Source: Lutjanus erythropterus (taxonomy: Eukaryota > Chordata > Actinopteri > Lutjaniformes > Lutjanidae). Taken from it: a DNA stretch of 64,000 bases. The position numbers were made by a program, and so were the translations under genes. Below, in pieces: positions 1 to 11,500 of the stretch (positions within the stretch are counted from its first letter, which is position 1; the number at the start of each line of letters is the position of its first letter). The stretch is from contig CM034591.1 of NCBI GenBank assembly GCA_020091685.1, positions 11,356,833-11,420,832 on the forward strand, given 5' to 3'. Below the pieces are notes generated by a model, which worked only from the letters and a program-made list of their open reading frames with translations, made no database searches and was not told the origin of the DNA.

Positions 1-730
1 TGAGTACGAGCGAAGTGATGATTGTTGCCAAGCAACACACTTCTATGCAAAGCATTATCATGCATTTATCATGTCTTCCTTAGTATTTTCAAAGGCTCCG
101 TTGGCATAAAACTGAGCGCAATCAGCACCTGCAGGGTGGGGGACAGCGCCGTGTTTCTGTCAGACAGATGCTGCAGTTGAGGGGAAAGCACTTTAATTAA
201 CTCAAACAGCGCTCGTCTGCCAAAATGAAACCTCTCTCACTTTCTGAACATATATATCGAGCGGGTTTGTCCTGTCACGGATGACTCTCTCTCTTCTGAA
301 TGCCCTCTTGTTAATCATCCTGTAAACAAGACGCGCTGCTATCCTTGTTTCTCTTTTCTGGCTGTATGATTCAGTTAAAATTACAGTGGATACAAGTCTG
401 AGTTTCCAACTTCTGCCTGCTCCACACTAGGCGTAAAAGTTACACCCAGGCGGAACACACACAGGGCTTAAGTCTAACTGGTGCATTCGTCTTAACCTTA
501 AACTGGTCGTAACTTTCTGTTATAAGTCAGACATAACGTCACACCCAGGCGTACGCCCAGCTGGTGCACCCGGAGTTCCCCTTTACTTTTTTTTTTTAAA
601 GTCTTTATAGTCAATCAATGATTAACAGTGAATCACTATAAATTACAATCAATCAAAACAGCCAACCCTATTTCTCCTTTCTTCCAAAATGTGACTTTAG
701 AAAAGAAAAAAAATTCTATTCCTCCGTCTG

Positions 731-778
731 CTCAAGGACCCCTGTTGTTTCCTGAACCCCAGTTTGAAAACCACTGTG
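731..778 (-). mobile_element. hAT-like element end fragment
   Basis: On the minus strand the segment reads CAGTGGTTTTCAAACTGGGG, a sequence I recognise as the terminal part of widespread vertebrate hAT MITEs. Only one end is evident, so the element is truncated or diverged. Assignment rests on motif memory. Confidence 0.45.
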
Positions 779-1139
779 TTAGTGGTTAACAATTTACTAG
801 TGGCAAGTTCCACAAAGCCATATTCATTCATCCACAAATAAACACTGCGCTGCTGATTCATAGAACCACAAGCAACTGTATGTCTAAATAATGCAGATAC
901 AGAATTCCCTGCAGCAATCTGTGCTTACGACAGCAAGCCTGTAACAAAGTGTCACCATGTGTCATCAGGATCAGCCTGTTATTCAGGACTGTGCAAATGC
1001 CACTTAGAAAGAAACGTATAAACATTTCATGACTTTGAGAAGTGAAAATGAAAGTAATATATTTATGTTAAGGGCATAACTTCCAATTTCTTCCTGTAAA
1101 GAGCAGAGCCATTATGGGCCGGTATGTGCACATATCTTT

Positions 1140-1275
1140 TTATTACACAGCTTTGTTAAATACTGATTTAGATTTTGTTTTAATTACAGCATTCTGAGGT
1201 CTGTTATTTCTGTATAACAGACCGTTGCTGTGAAGAACAGGCTGTTGCTATGGACAAAGTTCTGATCACAAATTA
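1140..1275 (-). repeat. Dispersed repeat A, copy 1 (inverted relative to copy 2)
   Basis: The reverse complement aligns closely with 3,849-3,975, sharing CCATAGCAAC and TATACAGAAATAACAGACCT and the following GCTGTAATT. This is a dispersed teleost repeat, probably a MITE fragment. The two copies lie 2.6 kb apart in opposite orientation. Confidence 0.75.
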
Positions 1276-2410
1276 TTTCTAAATGTATATTTTGGTCAGA
1301 AACTAGAAAGAGAAGAAAATAAAACCCTGTCAGTCTAATTCAAGACCTGTATCACCCTTTCAGGGGTTTATTTCACAATAATCACCTGCTCACTGTACAT
1401 TATGCCTTCCATAAACAACTGTGTGAGTGTATTATCATATATGTACACATTTCTATGTGTGAGTATATAAGGTTGCGTATGGATGTACATGTATATATGT
1501 ACAGATTTTGTTGGTTATTTAAAAGATGGATCTTCCCCTTGTTATTTATATCTATCACATTTGATAATCTGTGTTCTTTTACTAAAAACTAAATAACAAA
1601 AAATAAATAAATAAAAGTGAAAATGAAAACCAAAGTGCAGGAGTAGACTGATCTTTCATTCAAAATCTAGTGTAGCAGGGGAGTGCAGCATTTTGTCAAC
1701 TTCTGACATCCTATTTAATAACTACTCCATTTAATTTGTCACTATTCAGATCTGCACTCAACCTCTAAAACATTTCAACTATTCCTCATTTTCACAAAAA
1801 TGTAGACAAGGTCATCATATCCATTTTAGTTTTAAAAAATATTTTTTAAAAAAGGGCACAGCCCCTGCTACATTTTTACCTTGAGCCTCTCAAAAAGCCT
1901 TCTCCATCGATCTGGAAAGATCTGACAGAGGCACAGCTGCATAAACAATTCTCTCAAGTCTTTAGAGGGTTTTGAAATATTAACAAAAGAGCTTGCAGGT
2001 ACATCATTTTGCAGCAGCAGCTATGGCAGCAGAGGGAAAATGTGTTTGAGTCCTATTATAAATCACACAATACAGCAACAACATTGCACATCCAGGCCTG
2101 GCTTGTCCCCCAGGCAACCTGACAGCAAAATCCCGTCTTTACAGATGGCTCTCAGAGAGGATCTGTACATGTGTATGTGGGAGAGGAATGCTGGTGTGTG
2201 TGTGTGTGTCGTGTTGATTTATTAATGAAAATACAGCAATCAGAAGCTTTGCCTATCATTATCACTCTTGTACATGTCAATTTATGCACGCGTGTGTAAG
2301 TCCAGAGGAGAAAGCTCGTGAAAAAAATAAAGAAATAAAAGAAAACCTTAGCCGGCTCAGGATAATTTCATCCACTCCACTTCCCCTCACATGAAAGAAG
2401 CAGGACTTAC

Positions 2411-2513
2411 AGATCTTGTGCTTCCCTTTCATGGGGAATTTCACCAGCAGCTCCTGGGGGTTGGTGCAGATGAAGACGAATGGGGAAGCGGACTCCTCAC
2501 AGGTATCAGGGAA
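2411..2513 (-). CDS. trip4: trip4 exon 12, isolated ASCH-domain exon
   Basis: After a strong pyrimidine tract and TCTGCAG acceptor, the exon encodes FPDTCEESASPFVFICTNPQ and ELLVKFPMKGKHKI. It then leaves one base (T) at a GTAAGT donor. Human TRIP4 continues FKEQ-FPDISQESDSPFVFICKNPQ here, and in human the residue after the matching Ile is Trp (TGG), so a split after T fits. The acceptor phase 0 matches the donor of exon 11. Residues 519-552. The distance from exon 11 is unusual; homology and phase make the link secure. Confidence 0.9.
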
Positions 2514-5500
2514 CTGCAGAGGTGGGGAGGGCGAAGGAAGAAAGGAACAGTTTAGCATCATCTTACACAGAACCATCATGGCCATATTGCGCACAGAATA
2601 TGTTAAAGCTCATGATGCCTCATATCACAGTGATGAATCATTCAGTGAGTGTCTCTGTTTATACATCATGTGAGATGTCTTCCATGCCTGATGTAATACT
2701 ACATGCCTGACAGCAACTGATATGAGACTCTCCGGGTCTTATCCACTAAAATTGCACAGCTAATGATGCCGTTGCTAATGAGAGCTGTTGCACCGTTTGA
2801 GAGCTGTAAAGATGAGACAAAATTTATTACAACCAGCACAAAAATCCAAGACGTCCAAATGCATTTTCTAGGAAAGCACGACATGGAATTTTTGCAGACT
2901 GTGAGATTTCAGCCTTGTGGCCACAAACCTCACTGCACACAGGTTTTATTTCTATAGACAATATCTTGAAAATTCATATGACCACCATTGTTGCACAGTC
3001 TAGCTTCTCCCCATTATTATTTATTTATTTGACATTTTTTTCACTATCAGCACCGACCAGAAGAGGCTCACTTTCATATGGCCCTTTTCTACACATGTGC
3101 TAGCTTGGTTTGACTTGGTTCGTCGGCCCGGCGCGGCAGGGATTTGCATCCAGCTTAAGGGTCTTGAGTCGAGCAGCTGTAAACGGCATGTAAACGACAT
3201 TTCATTTCTTATAAATTCTTCACAGTGAAAGCTGATATTTTGTTGTCTAGAAGCTTTCATTATGGAGCAGCGAAAATCAGGAAAGGTTTGGTTTTCATCA
3301 GCAGTAATTTAACATGACTCCTGTCCATCTGAAAGTTAACACGAAACGGTAAAATAAAGCAGGTACCTGCAAATACAAACAGCGACGCAGGAGAGAAACT
3401 AAACTTCAGAATACAGAGATTCAGTTAGAAGCAGAGTCCATAGACCCTTTTACAGCTGGCGTCATCAAAAAGCTGCAAGCGAATTTCAGCAACAGAAGTA
3501 ACAGCCTCCCCCAGTCGTCCAGACAAGTTGTCAAGCTGCAAATGTTGAATTAAACAATTTATCAGCACCCAAATCACCAAATATGGTTGTTGCGTATACA
3601 ATTCATCAGAATCGATATTCTGATGAATTGGTCAACTGAAGTTGTTCAGAATTCCAGCTGGATCACAATCATTTCAGAGCAATAGGTGGCGTATATGGCT
3701 GCAAGCTTTTAAATGTGACGTAGGACGCGATCAAAACTGCTCGTGTTTGCAGCAGCCCATCGACAAGCTGTTGCGGTCCGCCTTACTTCCACTGCCAAAC
3801 TGCGCGCACAGCTTTCTCATTGTTTACAAACTGTAAAAGGGCCTAATATTAGAACTGCATCCATAGCAACGGCCTGCTCTTCATAGCAACAGTCTGCTAT
3901 ACAGAAATAACAGACCTCATGATGCTGTAATTGACCAATCAGAATCGAGTGTTTAATAAAGCCATGTATTAACAGATGATAATTTATCATGCATCCCAAA
4001 CTTTTTCAGATGCAGTTTTGTCAGACCATACTGCATCACACAGATAAAATAGTTAAAAGCATGTGTACACTATTCATGTGTTCATCTACTAATTACACAA
4101 AGAATCGTTAACTTCCAACGTAACATAATTCATCAAAAGCATACTTATAAATCTGCAGAAACACATCACATTTAACCACATCCATGACATATTTATGCAT
4201 AGCCTCCCACATAACATGCCGCACCACATTCCTATGAAGGAGAAGATGTTTTACAGCTCATAATTGACAGCAGCCCACAGCATACAGAGGCGGAGAGACA
4301 AGAGAAAACCTCTCTCCGTCTGTGTTATTGATTGGTCTCTCAGGTGAGAGTGGGGAATTGACTGACACAGTGACAAAGGAGTCATCTTTCCCATCACTGG
4401 CAGCCAACGGCTCTCAGCTCATCCAATTTCCTCCGGCGCTATCAGATAGTGCCCATGATTGCATCTAGCCAGCCAGGAAGCGGCTCTTTTCATGACAGCA
4501 TGCTTTTTCCTCCCCCCACTCACCCCCCTCTTATTCACAGTCTCTCTATCTCCCTCAAAGGAGCACTGAAGGTTGTGACAAATTTGGGGCTTTTAAGGGA
4601 AATCAACAGAGTCGGCAACCCATCTGTATGGTCCCTGACAAACTGGGGAGAGATGATAGAGATGTTTATTTCAGATTACAGTCCATGTCGACTTGAGTGT
4701 AATACACCGGTGAGTGATAAAATATGTAAACACTCAAAGTCGTTAGACGTTGGTGGGGACCCTTAAAGAGCCCCTTGATTCCTCCCTCCAAATAACACAG
4801 TGATTCCAATTAAATTAGATCTGCCTGTCAAGTATGCTGTCTCCAAGATAGAAAATTCCCCAGACAGCACTTCAACAAAACTACCGGTAGTTTAGAAAAG
4901 GTTAAATAAGATGAAGGTTGTGAGTCCAGAAATGCAGTGTTATGGGACAAGGTTGGCAATGTTCTATATTTTACTTTGTCAACAAATCCCATGAAAAGAT
5001 AAAAGAGGAGATGAAATGAAAAATGATGTTTACCCCTTTAAGATCACAACTCCAGTCATATTCTGCACGTGACTTATGTAAGCAACAACAAACCAGTTTC
5101 AACCAAGAATATCATGACATCCACCCATCGATCAACCCTCAGCTTTTAGCAGAGCAGGGCTAAGATTCAGTAGTTAGCAAGCTAGCAAGAGCATCGCATG
5201 TTGGTGTGTTGCACATTCAGGGGTAACTGCAAATGTCAATCAATATCCACAAGTCCCTCCATGGCTGCCTGTTTTGATAGGAAATGCGCAGATGCAAATA
5301 ACACAACGCAACGCAAAATAACAGCTTTCTGTATCATGTAGACTTTTAAGGTGCCATGTGGATTTTCTCCTCTAAACAAACAAAGTTTCTGTTTAAATTC
5401 TGCATTAAACCATTGTGTGAAATGTGAACCCGTTGGCAGGAAGGTGCATTGTGTCCTCATGCACATGCACAAGAAGAAACAAAATGGGTACCCATTCCGA

Positions 5501-8500
5501 AATAAAAAATAAAAAAATACATCCACGGTGCACAACATTTAATTTGTCTTATTGTCCAGCTAGCTAACTGTGTAGCTAACACCTGATATGATTTTACAAC
5601 TGAAACAGTGACATTATCATTTTGGCTCCAGAAATAACCTGCAGCAATGGTTTTCACAAGTTCGCTCTGCTGTTGTTTTTCATATAGAGCTGATAACTAG
5701 CAGACATTAAGCTAACGTTAACTATGATAGCTGACATTAGCTAATCCATTGGTCCATCAGACCTCTGCCACACATGCATAGCATCAGTTAGAAGTTAAAT
5801 TTAAACCAGCCTGGTTGTATGTCAAAAAAGATCCAGATTCCATGTACTTGTGGTTTGGGAGCTTCTAGAATTGCTGTATGCTAAGTGTGTGGTCAGAGGC
5901 TTTGGAGCTGACCTTGCATCCAGAGGGGTATGCAGATCTGTAAATTACACCCCGTCAAACCCCTCCTTTCCACGCTGTAACAGTGACACAAGTTGAAACT
6001 GAAACCCGGTGACCCTGGAAAAAAAAACCTTATAGTGCGAAAAAACCGTTGGTGAAAAAATAAATGCACCAGATGAATCAATGAAATCAAAATTAAGAAA
6101 ATGAATTACTAATGTCTGTGTTTTTATCATTTTATTTTTGAGGCCAAAATTTAATGTCACTGTTCTAGTCCAATAAATTAGTCAAGAGAAAATTAATCAT
6201 CAGCTATTCTGATTAACTTATAATCAATAGCTTGTACCATCTTATACCTTCAGAATTTCCTGCTTCTCAAATGGTGAAGATTTGCTGCTTCCCTCTGTTT
6301 TGTATCATTGTACATTTTAATAAGGACATGTTGAACTGTTGGCGAGACATAACAAGCAATTTGACCTTATAAACAGTTTATTGATTCATCATAAAAATAA
6401 ACATATAACTAAATAATTAAAGTAATAATTAGTTGCAGGTCTATATAATTCATTTCTCTGCGTAATATAACTTAATTGTTTATAAAAAAAAAAAAACTAT
6501 TTTCAACACATAAATGAGGCCATGCTTTTGCCCTCATTATGGTCTTAATAAAAAAACAAGTGTACTTGTGCACCAAATGTGTATTACAGCTGAAAATAGT
6601 CAAACGCACTATTTACTGTCATTTGAGTAATGTGTACCAAAAACTAAAAGACCGCAATGTTACAGTAAATTATTTAGCCTATTTTCAATAAAGAATTTAT
6701 GACTCATTTTTATAGACGTTTGTCTTAAAGGAACCAGTGGGCTTGGGGCCGAGTGCCTTCAACAAGGAAAATGAAAAGCATTGAAAGAACACATGAACAC
6801 ACTGTTGAGTTTGGCCTTAACGTGGGTTTTGTTGACAATAGAAAAATATAGAACAACCTCAGACAATCGTAGTCTACCTCGATTCATACACCTGAGGAAC
6901 TAGTGTCTCACTGTAGCAATTAACTCTGATCAGATTAGAAAGAAGGAATCCCTTCTTTTATCAACTAGCCAGAGGGGACATTCATTTCCACCTACAATGT
7001 AAAGATCGATCCTGTTAACTGTTAAGACGATGCAGTGCCTCTCAAATAGCTTACTCAGGTGAGCAGCCTAATTGAGTCTTCATTTAAATGTCCATGTTAG
7101 GCACTTAGAAAGACACACTAATCCAGAGTGGTTTAGCATTGTGCACAGTGATTACTTTTAAAAAACTATTAGTCAGTGTCCTTCACTGTTAGATTTATAC
7201 AACATTGGATAAGACTCTATGGTTTACCAGTGATTTGACTGGAAAGACGGACCTATGATTAATGTTCCTTAATTGTTTACAGGCTGTAGAAACTAATTCC
7301 TTTTAATAAAGGACAATTAATACTCTATCTATCTATGTCCCCTTTTACACAGGACAAAAAACCCACTAACATCTAGCTGTTGTCTTAGATGGGAAAAGGG
7401 TCCAGTCAGCATTCACTCCCAGGTCAAATGACTCTGCAGCATCATGGGTATTTATCAGCTCCAGCTCTGATCGGCAAACGTGACACCCAGGTGGACACGC
7501 CAATTTTTGCCCCTTTTCAGCTGAGGCACAAAGGCAGCGGAGGCATGCCATCTCCATCCGTAAGTTCTTGCTCCTTTTTCATGCACATGTGCTGCTTGTC
7601 TCGACTCAGTTCGACTTGGTGCATCAGCGCAGCACAATAGAGTTTGCACCCGCTTGAAGGTGTGTATTTAACTGACGGCTTGTCTGTTATTTTGTTCTTT
7701 AACATCAGGAAATGTTGCAACATGCAACATGATGCAAGACAAACTAAACTTTAAACCACAGAGATTCATTTACAAGCAACAAAAGTACTGAGGAGCTGAA
7801 CATGCAGACTTTAAAATCCTCTTTCTCTTTGCTCTCCTGCACACATGAGTTGAGTCTTGACTTTCCAGAAGAAAACAACATGGCAACTGATCTACTAGCA
7901 AAAGGAGTCAGTCCATCTATCTATTTATCTATTAGGGGTGTAACGATTCGCTCATGCATCCGATGCATCGGACTTTAGTTTGTAAGATACGAGTGCATCA
8001 GTTCAGACGGACTGTATCAGTAAAAACCTGAACATGAATCGAAAACAAATCAATGCAGCACTTGTGTATCAATACATCACATTAGGACATGCATATGTTT
8101 CATTTTTGGCATCAGGGAGCTGCCACTGTAACTTTCCTCCGTTTTCTTTCTCCTCCTGCTTCTGCCTGCACCGCTCTGGCTGGACGCCTGCTGCCGCGAT
8201 CACGCAAAACAAGCGCTCCCTCCTCTCCTGTGTCTCCTCTTCATTTCATCAAAACAGGCCGCGCAGAAAACAGCGACAGAAGTGACACTGTGCTGCGTCT
8301 CACCACCAAATTTTCATAACGCGCAAGTGTAGAGTAAGTTTTGGGTTTTATAATAAAGACGAGGAACGCTGTTGCAAATCATTTATGCAAAACGTGTCTG
8401 ACAGCAGAGTACAGAGCCACGAGTCTGACCCACAGAGACGTCATGTCACTGTGAGAGCAGGTAACACTTCACTGTTCCTGCACACTAATCAAAACCACAG

Positions 8501-11500
8501 TACTCGTCATATGAAACAGAGCAGCAGTTCATCTTACTACAAAACTACTGTTTTAAACAGTTTTAAAGTTTGTTCACAGATTCTCATTTAAGCTACAGGA
8601 TCTCATTTACACATGAGACTCATAATAAGACGTTTGCACCACTGTAATGTCTCCTGTACGTCGCATTAGTTGAATCAAAATGTAAAGATTCACACATTGC
8701 ATTGTCTTGTTATCGAATTGTATCGTGACAGAGCTGAATCGTACTGAACTGAATCGTTGGCCATTTAAAAATGTCTAAGACATATCGTATCGTTGAATAT
8801 GTATCAAGATACGTATCGAATCTGTCTCAGTCAGTGAGATAGACACCCCTACTATCTATCATTACAAACCAAAAATTTAATGTCGTCAGGTTAATATATA
8901 GGCTTCAGCAGCAGCACGTTTGACATGCAGATAGAAAGAAATATGTGTCTTGTTCTAAGGTCACTGTAATAAAGTTAATATCTCAATCATCATGACTTAT
9001 GCATATATCAGTTTAATGAACTAGGAAACAGTGAAAGAACCAATTTTAAGTTGTTAAGTAGATCAATTTCATATCAGATCAGTCAAGAGGTTAAAATAAA
9101 CCCTTTTCCAACCACAGTAATAATCACACCAGCACACCATCTCAATATTTTCAAATTTCATTCATGCCAAATGTTGAATAAATGAATATCCTGCAGAATG
9201 AGTTATGCAGCAGGGGAACATGCTAAGATATTAAATAAACGTCTCAGCTTGACTTAACATAGTCCTTTTGCATGTCAGATTTCATGAAACGGGCTGCAGA
9301 ATGTGCGTTCTAGTGAGTTAAATTGTGAAACTGATGTAAAAGGAACATTCATGTACAGTCGTAAAAAATGCAGCTCGGTCTGAATGACAAATACCCATCA
9401 CTCTAACAGCACCACAAAGCCAGCAATGGCACATATTTCACATATAAAAATGGGCTTATCTTTATGTATAAGTGGTATGCCTGCAGCCCTGGAAAAAGCA
9501 CAAAAAGCACATCAAAAAAAGGAAAAAATGTAACAGCAGTCTGGTGTAAATGGGTCAAATGTTTTTTTAAACACGTATTATTATACACAGAAGAAATACT
9601 CGGGTCACTTTTATGTTAAACTCTGAACTGAATACAGTCAGATTAACATAAAAGCTGCAGCAGCACACAAGTTTAATATGCAGAGAGAGCAATGTGCCTC
9701 TTGTTGGCATCACCAGACTCATTTGCAAATGTGTGCCAGAGCAAATGAAAACATGAGCTTGGGAGACCTGTCTGGTTCCCAGGCTATGTTCTAAGGTCAC
9801 TGTAATAAATTTAATATATCAATCATCACATCTGATGCACAAAATCAGTTTAATGAACTAGGAAACAGTAAAAGAGCCTATTTTAAATAGCTGAGTAGAT
9901 CAATATCTTCTCATATTAGATCAGTCGAGAGGTTTAAAAAAAAAAAAACTTTTCCAACCACAGTAATAATCACACCAGCACATCATCTCGATATTTTAAA
10001 ATTTCATTAATGCCAAATGTTGAATAAATGAATATCCTGCAAAATGCAGCATGTGAGCATATTAAGAATTAAATAAATGTCTCAACTTAGCGTCCTGTCA
10101 TTCAGTGCTTGTGCATGTCAGACTTTATAAATCAGGCAGCAAAATTCACTCTCTAAATGGCGAGTTAAATGGTGAAACATTAACATAAAAGACACCTGTG
10201 TCTGACAAAAGCCCATCACTTAAACAGCATCACAAATCCAGCAATGGTACATGTTTCATGTCTGAAAAGGGCTTATCTTTGTGTGTAAGTGATATGCTTG
10301 CAAAAACATACAGAAAGCACACCAAAAAAGGGATTAAATGTAGAAGCAGTCTGGTGTAAATGGGTCAAATGTTTGTTAAATACATGTATGGTTATCCTAC
10401 AGCCCCATTTATACACACAGGAGATGCAAATACCATCAGATTAATATAAAGGCTGCAGCAACACACAAGTTTAACATGCAGAGAGAGATGTGCTTTTTGT
10501 TCTAAGTAGCCTGGCACCACCAGACTAATTTGCAAACGTGTGCCAGAGCAAATGAAACCATGAGCTCGGCAGACTTGCCTGGTTCCTGGCTACGTTCTAA
10601 GGTCACTGTAATAAATCTAATATCTCAATCATCATCTCTCATGCACAAAATCAGTTTAATGAACTACGAAACGCTGAAAGAGCTCATTTTGTTGTTGAGT
10701 AGATCAATATCTTCTTATATTAGATCAGTCAAGAGGTTAAAAAAAAATCCAAACATCACACAAGCACACCATCTCCATATTTTCACATTTCATTCATGCC
10801 AAATGTTGAATAAATGAATATCCAACAAAATGTGTTATGCAGCATGGGAGCACATTAAGAATTAAATGAATGTCCTGTCATTCAGAGCTTGTGCATGTCG
10901 GCAGGCAGATTTTGCTCTCTAATGAGTTAAATGTTGAAACTGTAAAAACAAATATGTCATATCACTTTAACAGCACGACAAAAACCAGCAATGATACATA
11001 TTCCATGTCTGAAAAGGGCTCATCCTTGTGTATAAGTGTTCTGCCTGCAGTCCTGGAAAAAGCACAAAGAACACACCAAAAAAGGGACAGCAGCCAGGTG
11101 TAAACTGCTCAAATGTTTGTTGAACACATGTATGATTATCCTGTAGCCTTTTATACACAGAGAGAGAGAGAGAGAGAGAAGAAGCACCCCGCTTTCACAT
11201 AGAAGTCTGAATTGAATACCATCAGATTAACATAAAGGCTGCAGCAGCACACAAGTTTAATACGCAGAGAGAGAAATGTGCTTCACCAGACTAACTCCAA
11301 TGTGTGCCAGAACAAATGAAAACAGGAGCTCCGCAGATTTGTCTGGTTTTGAGTCCTGCACGGGTCTAGTTTTGCAAACCCGCCCCCGCACACACCCACA
11401 AAGCGGAAAACCAGAACTAACCGTAAAAGTATAACCCGCCAACCCACCCGGCATCCGTGATTAAACACACGTACACGGTCGCTCAACTTGTGCTCTCAGT

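Larger units (their letters stand above)
1..2410. other. trip4 final intron and/or 3' flank
   Basis: AT-rich and no convincing exon. I looked on the minus strand for the terminal TRIP4 exon (human Trp-Lys-Leu-Asp... tail) and found no match. The stretch holds a hAT-like end fragment (731-778), one arm of an inverted repeat pair (1,140-1,275), low-complexity AT sequence near 1,380-1,620, and a GT microsatellite near 2,190. The true last exon is probably left of position 1. Confidence 0.5.

Noticed and set aside
1876..1921. Possible trip4 last exon after a CTTTCCAG or CTGTCAG acceptor
   Set aside because: Gives a short tail before a stop, but neither frame resembles the conserved family tail convincingly; one- or two-residue similarities are within chance.
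2277..2594. 105-codon minus-strand frame running past exon 12 of trip4
   Set aside because: Homology stops exactly at a strong GTAAGT donor (…KHKI); the following residues match nothing in TRIP4, so the extension is intron read-through.
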